A DNA stretch of 5,828 nt from an uncultured Collinsella sp. (GTDB lineage Bacteria; Actinomycetota; Coriobacteriia; Coriobacteriales; Coriobacteriaceae), in the NCBI GenBank assembly GCA_900545055.1, contig UQXP01000075.1:1-5828 (forward strand). Direction: 5' to 3'. Shown here in pieces: positions 1 through 5,249 of the stretch (position 1 is its first letter; the number at the start of each line of letters is the position of its first letter). The notes beneath the pieces were generated by a model that searched no databases, was not told the origin of the DNA, and saw nothing but the letters and a program-made list of their open reading frames with translations. The position numbers were made by a program, and so were the translations under genes.

Positions 1-182
1 TCCTTGCCCAGAGCGTTATCGATAATGGGACGCGGGGCCTTGCCCTTGCGGAACCCGGGGAAGTTGTACTTGTTAGCGAATTCCTTATACGTATTCTTGA
101 TACGGGCGTCGACGTCCTTGGCATCGAGGGTGATGGTCACCTTCGCGCGGTTGCCCTCAAGAGCCTCAACTTTAGTTTCCAC
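1..182 (-). CDS. tig: Trigger factor, N-terminal part (runs off the left edge)
   Basis: Trigger factor is the ribosome-bound chaperone and peptidyl-prolyl isomerase that meets nascent chains at the exit tunnel. About 60 N-terminal residues lie in the window and continue past base 1. The ribosome-docking signature GFRKGKAP is visible at residues 43-50, followed by RPIIDNALGK. I start it at the GTG at 180-182 because a strong Shine-Dalgarno (GGAGGA, 191-196) sits 7 nt upstream. This start also puts the FRK motif at residues 44-46, the numbering of the E. coli protein. An in-frame ATG at 195-197 would add MEDSY but has no good ribosome binding site. The gene is divergent from the small gene at 436. 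Identification is secure; only the start choice is inferred. Confidence 0.93.
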   Translation of the reverse strand, partial: METKVEALEGNRAKVTITLDAKDVDARIKNTYKEFANKYNFPGFRKGKAPRPIIDNALGK

Positions 183-236
183 GTAGCTATCCTCCATCGT
201 TACTTGCTCATAGGTGCTATAGCGCACCGACCTGTT

Positions 237-265
237 ATTATGGCACATTCCACCCGCTCGATAAA
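237..265 (-). promoter_or_regulatory. Probable promoter of trigger factor
   Basis: On the minus strand the -10 is CATAAT (237-242), five of six consensus bases, and a weak -35 TTTATC (260-265) is separated by exactly 17 bp. The inferred leader is about 48 nt and contains a small hairpin with GGTGC/GCACC arms (213-228). The remaining intergenic DNA up to 435 shows no gene and no convincing promoter for the rightward gene. A hairpin CGCGG/CCGCG at 326-343 is the only other structure I see there. Confidence 0.5.
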
Positions 266-435
266 GCTGAGCTCCCGCGTTCACGAACGAACCACGGAAA
301 CGCAAGCATCGACCGCGCAATGGGACGCGGGAAAACCACCGCGCCGCTTGCCACATTTGCCTACCAAAACGAACCTGTTCAGGGTATCATAACTATGTCT
401 GAAAACGCACACTCAACGCACCAGAGGAAATCATC

Positions 436-798
436 ATGGCTTCCATCGAATTGAACATCCTGCAAGAGCGGGCACTTGGCCGCTTGCTTGATTACGAACG
501 CGCAACCTGCACCGTCGACGGCGAGCTTGTCTATCGCTGCGCATTCCCGTTGCGTCCTGACGATGATCTGCAGCGCGAGCTGATCGAACGAGGCGCGCTC
601 GCCAAACGTCCGGACGATCGTCGAGGCACTGTGGTAGCCATCACCACCGACGGCTACTCCTACTTCCCCGCAAAACGCAAGGAGCAGGAGGAGCGCAACC
701 GAGACAAGCATCATGACACCCGACTTGTGGGTATTTCAGCTTGCTTCGCTGCTGCATGCGTGATCATCGGCTTTTTGTTGGGCAGGTTTGTGGGATAG
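436..798 (+). CDS. Hypothetical 120-aa protein with C-terminal membrane anchor
   Basis: I do not recognise this family. The start is supported by AGAGGA seven bases before the ATG. Residues 5-78 are soluble and could be a small winged-helix-like fold: a helical stretch (LNILQERALGRLLDYE), a leucine-rich segment (LQRELIERGALAKR), then TVVAITTDGYSYF, which resembles the wing strand and final helix of winged-helix proteins. A very charged linker follows (residues 79-96, rich in K, E, R, D and H). Residues 97-119 form one hydrophobic helix ending in GRFVG, so the protein is probably tail-anchored with the N-terminal part in the cytoplasm. The winged-helix reading is inference from pattern only. 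The gene is divergent from trigger factor and its end lies just before the left edge of an insertion sequence, which leaves the reading frame intact. Confidence 0.75.
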   Translation: MASIELNILQERALGRLLDYERATCTVDGELVYRCAFPLRPDDDLQRELIERGALAKRPDDRRGTVVAITTDGYSYFPAKRKEQEERNRDKHHDTRLVGISACFAAACVIIGFLLGRFVG

Positions 799-802
799 CG
801 GG

Positions 803-824
803 TTATAGGACAAAAAGTGTGTCC
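803..824 (+). repeat. Left terminal inverted repeat of the IS1249-group element
   Basis: These 22 bp match the reverse complement of 2113-2134 without a mismatch. The core GGACAAAAAGTGTGTCC is itself an imperfect palindrome (GGACA/TGTCC around a 7-nt centre), which may matter for transposase binding. Confidence 0.92.
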
Positions 825-963
825 GGTTTTGGGCGTTGACGCAGGTCAACGCCCATTTTTTATTGAATAAGTCAAACAAATCGACTTTTCCGGTCGGACA
901 AAAAGTGTGTCTGTCGATTGGCGTATACGCAGGTCATGCCTGGAAAATCACGGTAAAAAGTCA
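808..963 (+). repeat. Imperfect tandem duplication of the IS left end, 88-bp period
   Basis: GGACAAAAAGTGTGTC occurs at 808-823 and again at 896-911. ACGCAGGTCA occurs at 839-848 and 927-936. Both pairs are exactly 88 bp apart. AAGTCA follows at 869 and 958, an offset of 89. Between these blocks the copies have diverged; the second copy has lost the strong terminator stem of the first and has the palindrome GCGTATACGC (921-930) instead. The whole second copy lies between the terminal repeat and the transposase start. Confidence 0.85.
831..864 (+). terminator. Intrinsic terminator inside the IS left end
   Basis: Perfect 10-bp stem GGGCGTTGAC/GTCAACGCCC with a GCAG tetraloop (831-854), followed by ATTTTTTATT. 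It reads rightward, so it ends transcription from the upstream 436-798 gene and also shields the transposase from outside promoters. Because it lies within the mobile element, the host gene's termination here is supplied by the insertion. Confidence 0.88.
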
Positions 964-982
964 CCGATCTGCGGAGGTTGCC

Positions 983-2101
983 GTGAATAACAAGAAATGC
1001 CCGGCTTGCGGATGCGAAATGAAGAGAAACGGGCGCACGGGGTCCGGCGCGCAGCGCTGGCGCTGCCGTGCGTGCGGGACGAGCTCGACCCACGCCAACG
1101 ACTCCGCCGCCAGGGACCTCCGATCCTTCGTCGGATGGCTGCTGTCGAAGGAAACCCAGCTCGATATGCCGGGTCAGGGCCGGACCTTCAGGCGCAAGAC
1201 GTCGCGGTTCTGGGGGATCTGGCCCATGCCCGAGGTCGTCGACGAGATTCATCGCGTGGTGTTCGTCGACGGCATCTGGATCGCCCGCGACCTGGTCGTT
1301 CTCATCGCATGCTCGGAGCTGCACGTCCTGTCTTGGCACCTCGCCCGCGCCGAGACGACCTCGGCTTGGCGGTCGCTGCTCTCGCGCATCGCGCCGCCTG
1401 ACATGGTGGTCACGGACGGCGGCTCCGGGTTCGCCTCGGCAGCGGCGAAGGAGTGGCCGGCGACGAAGGTTCAAAGATGCACTTTCCACGCGTTTTGCCA
1501 GGTAAGGAGGAAGACGACCAGGAGGCCGAATCTGCAGGCGGGAAAGGAGCTGTACGCGCTGGCGAGGGAATTGCTGCATATCGAGACCCTCCATCAAGCC
1601 GATTGGTGGGTCGAAAGGTACATGCAATGGTGCGAGTTCTGGGCGGACTTCCTCGAGGAGACGTCGATCGTCGACGGACGCAAGGTCTACACGCATGGGC
1701 GAATCCGCGAGGCGAGGTCGGGGCTGACGCGCCTGGTGGGCAAAGGCGTCTTGTTCACGTACCTTGACCCGGGCTTGACGGCCGAAGGCCCGATGCCGGC
1801 GATGAACAACAGGATCGAGGGCGGCATCAACGCCCAGCTGAGGGCCGTTTTGAGGAACCATCGGGGGTTAAGCGCGCTCAAACGGGCGAAAGCCGTCTTC
1901 TGGTGGTGCTATCTGCACGTGGAGAGCCCGAAAAGCATGGCCGACACCTTGCGGGAGATGCCGACCGACGCCGATGTCGAAAGGCTGAGGGACGAATACG
2001 GGGTCAAGGCAGACGAGGTCGGCGCTCCGCAGAAATGGGGAGAGGGGCTTGTCTGGGACGAATTGCATCACACGACAAGGTACCCGTACGCAACAGAGTG
2101 A
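983..2101 (+). CDS. IS1249-group (IS256 family) transposase
   Basis: DDE transposase, 372 aa, that mobilises the surrounding element. The open frame extends upstream to 836, but I start at GTG 983 because GGAGG (973-977) lies five bases before it and the protein then begins directly with its zinc ribbon: CPACG at residues 6-10 and CRACG at 28-32. The RNase H-like core shows D96 (VFVDGIW), D145 (VVTDGGSGF) and E279 (NNRIEGGINAQ). A C166-x2-H169 pair (RCTFHAF) follows the second aspartate, as in IS256 and Mutator-type transposases. The length is normal for the group and no frameshift is seen, so it is probably functional. Its left side carries a terminator against read-through; I could not find a clear promoter for it. 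Confidence 0.9.
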   Translation: MNNKKCPACGCEMKRNGRTGSGAQRWRCRACGTSSTHANDSAARDLRSFVGWLLSKETQLDMPGQGRTFRRKTSRFWGIWPMPEVVDEIHRVVFVDGIWIARDLVVLIACSELHVLSWHLARAETTSAWRSLLSRIAPPDMVVTDGGSGFASAAAKEWPATKVQRCTFHAFCQVRRKTTRRPNLQAGKELYALARELLHIETLHQADWWVERYMQWCEFWADFLEETSIVDGRKVYTHGRIREARSGLTRLVGKGVLFTYLDPGLTAEGPMPAMNNRIEGGINAQLRAVLRNHRGLSALKRAKAVFWWCYLHVESPKSMADTLREMPTDADVERLRDEYGVKADEVGAPQKWGEGLVWDELHHTTRYPYATE

Positions 2102-2112
2102 ATAATTGTTCT

Positions 2113-2134
2113 GGACACACTTTTTGTCCTATAA
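2113..2134 (-). repeat. Right terminal inverted repeat of the IS1249-group element
   Basis: Perfect 22-bp inverted partner of 803-824, starting 11 bp after the transposase stop codon. Unlike the left end, this end has no second internal copy. Confidence 0.92.
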
Positions 2135-2136
2135 GC

Positions 2137-2165
2137 CGCAAAAGAAAAGACTGGGGTTCGCCCCA
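2137..2165 (-). terminator. Hairpin terminator reading leftward behind the IS110 recombinase
   Basis: On the minus strand TGGGGCGAACCCCA (2152-2165: 5-bp arms, CGAA loop) is followed by GTCTTTTCTTTTGCG. It would stop leftward transcripts from the IS110 recombinase or, before insertion, from citrate synthase. Whether it belongs to the IS110 right end or to the host target depends on where the element's end is drawn. Confidence 0.55.
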
Positions 2166-2166
2166 A
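2158..2166. repeat. Direct repeat at the presumed IS110 right end
   Basis: TCGCCCCAA, repeated exactly at 3558-3566. Joining the two ends at this repeat gives the presumed circle junction (ACTCGCC-CCAA-CGGCCT), of which a near-copy exists inside the element. Confidence 0.5.
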
Positions 2167-2229
2167 CGGCCTCGGATCGGACCACAGGATGGGATGGATC
2201 GCGCTATGTCGTGACGGCCTTCCCGAAGG

Positions 2230-3342
2230 CTAGCCGTTCTCGACCATGCAGCCTATCGCCCAGCACCAGCATGCGAGCTCGCGGGCGGTTGCGACGTTGG
2301 CCTTGTTCTTGTGGACGCCGCGCTCGAGCATCGCGGCCCGCCTGCCGACGAGCCTTCTCACGCCCTTGGCGGCATGGCGCCTCGCGCCGGGGTCCGGCGC
2401 TTGGCCTTTGGCCAGGTCTTTCGAATGGGGAGAGCATCCCAGGTAGTGCCACGCCGACTCGACGAGCACGCGCCTCAGATGCTTGTTGCCCGCCTTCGTG
2501 ATGCCGCCCTGCCGCACGCTCTCGCCGCTGGAGTGCTCCGACGGCGTCAGCCCGATCCACGCCGCGAACGACCTGGCGTTCTTGAACCTGGAGAACTCGC
2601 CGGCCTCGAAGACGAGGTCGGCGGCGCTCATCACGTCGATGCCTTTCAGACACCTGACGGAGTCGACCCTGCGCTTCCACCTGGGCTTGGACGCCTCGGC
2701 CTCGACCAGCCTCTCGAGGCGGGCCTTGTCCTCCATCGCCTGCCTCGTGGCGTCTATGTAGTACGCGAGCACGTCGTCGTCGGCCTTCTCTGCGAACGAT
2801 ATCGACTTTATCCACGCCCAGTGCGCGGCGGTCCAGTTGCCCTTGCGGCGCCCGGACGGGGTCGTCTCGCTGAACGCGTGCCCGTGCCTGAGCAGGAACT
2901 TCGACAGCCGCTGCTTGCAGCGCTTCAAGTCGTCCCTTGCGTCGTCTAGCGCACGCACCAGGTCGCGCGCCGCCTCGCACTCGTCGTCGGGCACCCATAC
3001 CTCCACGACGTTGCCGACCGACAGCATGCGCGCCAGGAACTCCGCGTCGTTGCGGTCGTTCTTCCTCCGCCTGTCGGCGCTGGGCTTGATCATCTTGGAC
3101 ACCGCGCCGACGACGCAGTCGATTCCCATCGAGGACAGCCTCTTCTGCAGGTCGAACCCGGTGACGCCCGACTCGTAGACGCATTTGGCGGACGGGTCGA
3201 CGGACGACACCCAGCCCGCGATCTCGGCGGCGTCGTAGCCGAAGGTGGCAGATCGGACCTCGCCGGTCATCGCGTCGAGGGCGACGGCCTTTATCGAGCG
3301 CGCGTGCACGTCGAGGCCGACGAAGGTGGTAGTATTCAACAT
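2230..3342 (-). CDS. IS110-family DEDD recombinase
   Basis: 370-aa site-specific recombinase that moves the surrounding element. The N-terminal RuvC-like domain shows D11 (FVGLDVH), E57 (YESG), and D96 and D99 (KNDRNDAEF), the DEDD set. A helical, charged linker follows (about 115-220). The C-terminal Transposase_20 domain starts near LKGIDVMSAADL (232-243) and includes TPSEHSSGESVRQGG; S271 or S272 is the likely catalytic serine, followed by KAGNKHLRR. I chose the ATG at 3340-3342 because AAAGGGG lies seven bases upstream; an in-frame ATG at 3358-3360 adds MERGSP but has no ribosome binding site. The ribosome binding site is also one arm of a long stem. A small hairpin (2217-2230, GCCTT/AAGGC) overlaps the stop codon. 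The frame is intact, so activity is plausible. Family members of this group are guided by a bridge RNA from the leader. Confidence 0.92.
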   Translation of the reverse strand: MLNTTTFVGLDVHARSIKAVALDAMTGEVRSATFGYDAAEIAGWVSSVDPSAKCVYESGVTGFDLQKRLSSMGIDCVVGAVSKMIKPSADRRRKNDRNDAEFLARMLSVGNVVEVWVPDDECEAARDLVRALDDARDDLKRCKQRLSKFLLRHGHAFSETTPSGRRKGNWTAAHWAWIKSISFAEKADDDVLAYYIDATRQAMEDKARLERLVEAEASKPRWKRRVDSVRCLKGIDVMSAADLVFEAGEFSRFKNARSFAAWIGLTPSEHSSGESVRQGGITKAGNKHLRRVLVESAWHYLGCSPHSKDLAKGQAPDPGARRHAAKGVRRLVGRRAAMLERGVHKNKANVATARELACWCWAIGCMVENG

Positions 3343-3557
3343 GGGAGAGCCCCTTTCCATGCTTGTGGCGTGGCCGCCACCGGTTCGAATCAGACACTCG
3401 CCATTGTCGGCCTAATCCACGGGAATTGCATGCAGCAGGGGCTCTCAATGTTTTTATGTCCTGCTCATATCGTCTTTTCTGAAACCAAACCAACGCCAGC
3501 TACCCATTTGAAAAGCAGCTTAGTTTTATGTAACCTTCAACCCTTTCGCCTACTTAC
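3343..3557 (-). ncRNA. Putative IS110 bridge RNA region
   Basis: This non-coding leader upstream of the recombinase is where IS110-group elements such as IS621 encode their bridge RNA (about 177 nt in IS621). Visible structure includes a 10-bp plus 5-bp closing stem (3345-3362 with 3428-3446). Inside it is a 6-bp hairpin GTGGCG/CGCCAC with a TGGC loop (3365-3380). At 3396-3413 there is a near-copy of the joined element ends. At 3472-3496, upstream in the transcript, two adjacent segments match the two flanks. Exact RNA ends and promoter are not evident: a weak TTGGTT plus TATGAG pair with 18-bp spacing is the best I see. The locus is supported by position and family; the fold and guides are inference. 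Confidence 0.5.
3345..3446 (-). promoter_or_regulatory. Long-range stem covering the recombinase ribosome binding site
   Basis: GAGAGCCCCT (3345-3354) is the perfect complement of AGGGGCTCTC (3437-3446). A second helix CATGC/GCATG (3358-3362 with 3428-3432) stacks inside across a small internal loop. In the minus-strand transcript the 3' arm contains the AAGGGG ribosome binding site, so any transcript that includes the 5' arm should translate the recombinase poorly. Transcripts starting inside the stem would be free of this control. Confidence 0.65.
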
Positions 3558-3566
3558 TCGCCCCAA
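3558..3566. repeat. Direct repeat at the presumed IS110 left end
   Basis: Second copy of TCGCCCCAA, 9 bp before the start of the citrate synthase terminator. A 9-bp match between regions of about 100 and 240 bp could arise by chance roughly one time in ten, so this copy alone does not prove the boundary. Confidence 0.5.
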
Positions 3567-3574
3567 AACAGCGC

Positions 3575-3604
3575 AAAAGCGCCCGGATGCGATCCGGGCG
3601 CTTT
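3575..3604 (-). terminator. Strong terminator after citrate synthase
   Basis: 13-bp perfect stem (3576-3588 with 3592-3604, AAAGCGCCCGGAT and its complement) with a 3-nt loop, followed on the minus strand by TTTT. It begins 25 bp after the citrate synthase stop codon. The AT-rich foot of the stem gives it some potential in the rightward direction as well, which would keep insertion-sequence transcripts out of the gene. Confidence 0.9.
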
Positions 3605-3629
3605 AACAGGGTTTTGCGTTGTGTTGGGC

Positions 3630-4976
3630 TTAGCGCTCGTCCATAGGGATATACGCACGCTTCTTGCTGTAGATCGACTTGTACGCGGGACGGATGATGC
3701 GCTTGCCCGAGACGATTTCCTCGAAGCGATGCGCAGCCCAACCCGACATGCGAGCGCAGGCGAACAGCGGGGTGAACAGATCCTCCGGAATGCCCAGCAT
3801 GGAGTACACGAAGCCAGAGTACATGTCCACGTTCGCGCACATATCCTTTCTCGTGCCCTTCTCATTGAGGATCACCTCAGGTGCCAGGCGCTCGATCTTC
3901 TCGAGCAAACGGAATTCGGCTTCGAATTCCGTGCCTATGGCCAGCTTCTCGGCAAAGCGTTTGCAGATGAAAGCGCGAGGGTCGGACAGCGTGTACACCG
4001 CATGGCCCATGCCGTAAACCAGACCGCTCTTGTCATAAGCCTGCTTGTTCACAATCTTAGCGAGATACGCCGCAACCTCGTCATCGTTCTCCCAATTGAC
4101 GACGTTGTCTTTGATCTCCTTCTGCATGGCAAGAACCTGGTGGTTCGCGCCACCGTGCTTGCGGCCCTTCAGCGACCCGATCGCCGCCGCGTACGTGGAG
4201 TACGCGTCCGTATCGGCGGACGTTAACACGTGCGTGGTGAACGACGAGTTGTTGCCGCCGCCGTGCTCGGCATGCAGGCACAGCATGATATCGAGCATGC
4301 GCGCTTCCTCAGGCGTGAACTGCCTGTCGGGGCGCAGCATGGACAGAATGGTCTCCGCCGTGGACTGACCCGGGATGAAACGATGCATGATCATGGACTC
4401 GTTATTGTAACGCGCGCGGATCGCGTAGTACGTCAGCACCATGATGCGGGGGAGACGGGAGATAAGGGAGATAGCGGTGCTGATTTCGTGCTGGACGGAT
4501 CGATCCTCGGCGTTTTCGTCGTAGGCGTACAAAAGCAGGATGGTTCGAGCCAGCACGTTCATGATGTCGGGAGGGGTGTCGCGCATGATCATGGACGCAG
4601 TGAAACCATCAGGCAGCTCGCGCTGGGCATCGATGGTGGCGATATAGTCGGAAAGCTGCTGCTCCGTGGGAAGCTCGCCCATCAGCAGCAGATAGGATAC
4701 TTCTTCGTAGTTGAACCGGCGATCTTTCGCGTCGACGCCCAGAAGGTCGTACAGGTCGTACCCGCGCAGGCGCAGCTCGCCTTCATCGGCGCGTTTCTCG
4801 CCATCGGACATGACGTAGCCATGAACGTTGGAGATGCCCGTCAGACCCGCCAAAACACCGGTTCCGTCGGCATTGCGCAGGCCGCGCTTCACATCGTAGC
4901 GTTTGTACTTTTCAGCATCGATAGAATTGATGCTCTTGAAATTCTCGTACAGGTCGATTTTCTGCGTGCCGCCCAT
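3630..4976 (-). CDS. gltA: Citrate synthase (citrate/2-methylcitrate synthase family)
   Basis: Condenses oxaloacetate and acetyl-CoA to citrate, the entry to the TCA cycle or to glutamate synthesis in anaerobes. The full-length protein is 448 aa. The catalytic triad is visible: H274 (GRKHGGAN), H325 (GMGHAVY) and D384 (ANVDMYSG). Oxaloacetate-binding residues are H238 (HAEHGGGN) and R334 (DPRA). The N-terminal part carries LAGLTGISNVHGY and ELRLRGYDLYDLL, typical of the bacterial family. The start ATG has AAGGAAGGGAG just upstream. It lies 96 bp downstream of the DUF5679 gene with a strong hairpin between; I see no good promoter in the 43 bp after that hairpin, so expression may come from a weak local promoter or partial read-through. 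2-Methylcitrate synthase activity cannot be excluded from sequence alone. Confidence 0.95.
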   Translation of the reverse strand: MGGTQKIDLYENFKSINSIDAEKYKRYDVKRGLRNADGTGVLAGLTGISNVHGYVMSDGEKRADEGELRLRGYDLYDLLGVDAKDRRFNYEEVSYLLLMGELPTEQQLSDYIATIDAQRELPDGFTASMIMRDTPPDIMNVLARTILLLYAYDENAEDRSVQHEISTAISLISRLPRIMVLTYYAIRARYNNESMIMHRFIPGQSTAETILSMLRPDRQFTPEEARMLDIMLCLHAEHGGGNNSSFTTHVLTSADTDAYSTYAAAIGSLKGRKHGGANHQVLAMQKEIKDNVVNWENDDEVAAYLAKIVNKQAYDKSGLVYGMGHAVYTLSDPRAFICKRFAEKLAIGTEFEAEFRLLEKIERLAPEVILNEKGTRKDMCANVDMYSGFVYSMLGIPEDLFTPLFACARMSGWAAHRFEEIVSGKRIIRPAYKSIYSKKRAYIPMDER

Positions 4977-5016
4977 TACGCTCCCTTCCTTTCATGTCAT
5001 TCATTCCCGCCGCTTC

Positions 5017-5055
5017 AAAACCAGCAATGCCCGCGCTGGGCGGGCATTGCTGGTT
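5017..5055 (-). terminator. Terminator after the DUF5679 gene
   Basis: Perfect 16-bp stem (5019-5034 with 5040-5055; arms built on CCAGCAATGCCCGC) with a 5-nt loop GCTGG region, followed on the minus strand by the end of a TTTT run. It separates the small zinc-ribbon gene from citrate synthase. The short T tract may allow leakage into the latter. Confidence 0.85.
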
Positions 5056-5072
5056 GTTGCTCAAACGATATG

Positions 5073-5222
5073 CTATTTTGCAGCGCCGATACGGCAGATG
5101 GTGGTGCCGCAGTCAGGGCACTTGCCCTTCGTGATAGGCTTGCCGTTCTTCGTGACGCCCTCAACGGGATCCTTCATGATCTTCTTCGCCTTGCATTTCA
5201 CGCAATATGCCTCGATAGCCAT
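5073..5222 (-). CDS. DUF5679-type small zinc-ribbon protein
   Basis: 49-aa protein with two CxxC knuckles (YCVKC near residues 6-10 and CPDCG near 34-38) separated by a basic segment KDPVEGVTKNGKPITKGK. This is the pattern I know as DUF5679, a short conserved protein of archaea, Chloroflexi and Actinobacteria without assigned function. The start at ATG 5222 is chosen because AGAGAGG lies six bases upstream; the frame runs open for 19 further codons, but these lie in the leader. It probably binds one zinc ion. It has its own promoter (TATAAT) and terminator, so it is likely a single-gene unit. Role in RNA or ribosome contact is only a guess from similar zinc ribbons. Confidence 0.88.
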   Translation of the reverse strand: MAIEAYCVKCKAKKIMKDPVEGVTKNGKPITKGKCPDCGTTICRIGAAK

Positions 5223-5249
5223 AGTAAACCTCTCTAGTTGCCGTATAAG

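Larger units (their letters stand above)
808..2129 (+). mobile_element. IS256-family insertion sequence, IS1249 group
   Basis: The element is about 1.32 kb, carries one zinc-ribbon DDE transposase, and is bounded by perfect inverted repeats starting GGACAAAAAGTGTGTCC. Size, single gene and ends beginning GG fit the IS1249 group of the IS256 family. The inverted match extends 5 bp further outward as TTATA/TATAA, so the ends could also be drawn at 803 and 2134. With ends at GG, the flanks carry a 4-bp direct TATA (804-807 and 2130-2133). It looks intact. It inserted downstream of the stop codon of the 436-798 gene without disrupting it, and its transposase points at the tail of the neighbouring IS110 element. 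Confidence 0.85.
2158..3566 (-). mobile_element. IS110-family insertion sequence (IS110 group, leader-type guide RNA)
   Basis: About 1.4 kb, with an intact DEDD recombinase on the minus strand, a leader of about 215 nt upstream and about 70 nt downstream. The long upstream non-coding end is typical of the IS110 group, in contrast to IS1111 elements, where the guide RNA lies downstream. No terminal inverted repeats are expected. I drew the ends by the direct repeat TCGCCCCAA at 2158-2166 and 3558-3566. An alternative uses the shared AGT (minus strand) and shifts the right end to about 2149-2151. The limits are therefore good to perhaps 10-15 bp, if the repeat is meaningful. GC content is higher than in the neighbouring citrate synthase gene, in line with an imported element. 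Confidence 0.7.

Noticed and set aside
385..390. TATCAT as -10 box for the 436-798 gene
   Set aside because: The only -35-like hexamer (TTGCCT, 357-362) is 22 bp away, too far for a normal promoter; kept out of the feature list.
204..392. 62-codon plus-strand open frame in the intergenic region
   Set aside because: No ribosome binding site, no recognisable motif, and it overlaps the trigger factor promoter.
836..982. N-terminal 49-residue extension of the IS1249-group transposase from the first ATG
   Set aside because: It overlaps the terminator stem and the duplicated left end and has no ribosome binding site; the GTG at 983 has GGAGG and begins at the zinc ribbon.
872..1861. Long minus-strand open frame (329 codons) opposite the transposase
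   Set aside because: Arginine- and proline-rich composition typical of the antisense of a high-GC gene, no domain motif, and the opposite strand is clearly a DDE transposase.
3381..3390. GGTTCGAATC, identical to a tRNA T-loop motif
   Set aside because: The flanking bases do not pair as a T stem and no acceptor, D or anticodon arm is found nearby; it lies inside the IS110 leader.
2143..3480. AGAAAAGAC and GTCTTTTCT as terminal inverted repeats of the IS110 element
   Set aside because: The right copy lies 78 bp inside the presumed end and IS110-group elements lack true terminal inverted repeats; I report it instead as a possible guide match.
2204..3493. Long minus-strand open frame (429 codons) in another frame of the IS110 gene
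   Set aside because: Extremely arginine-rich low-complexity translation; the frame at 2230-3342 holds the DEDD recombinase.
4230..5237. Plus-strand open frame of 335 codons across citrate synthase
   Set aside because: Antisense shadow of a certain gene; it also crosses a terminator and the DUF5679 gene and shows no family motif.
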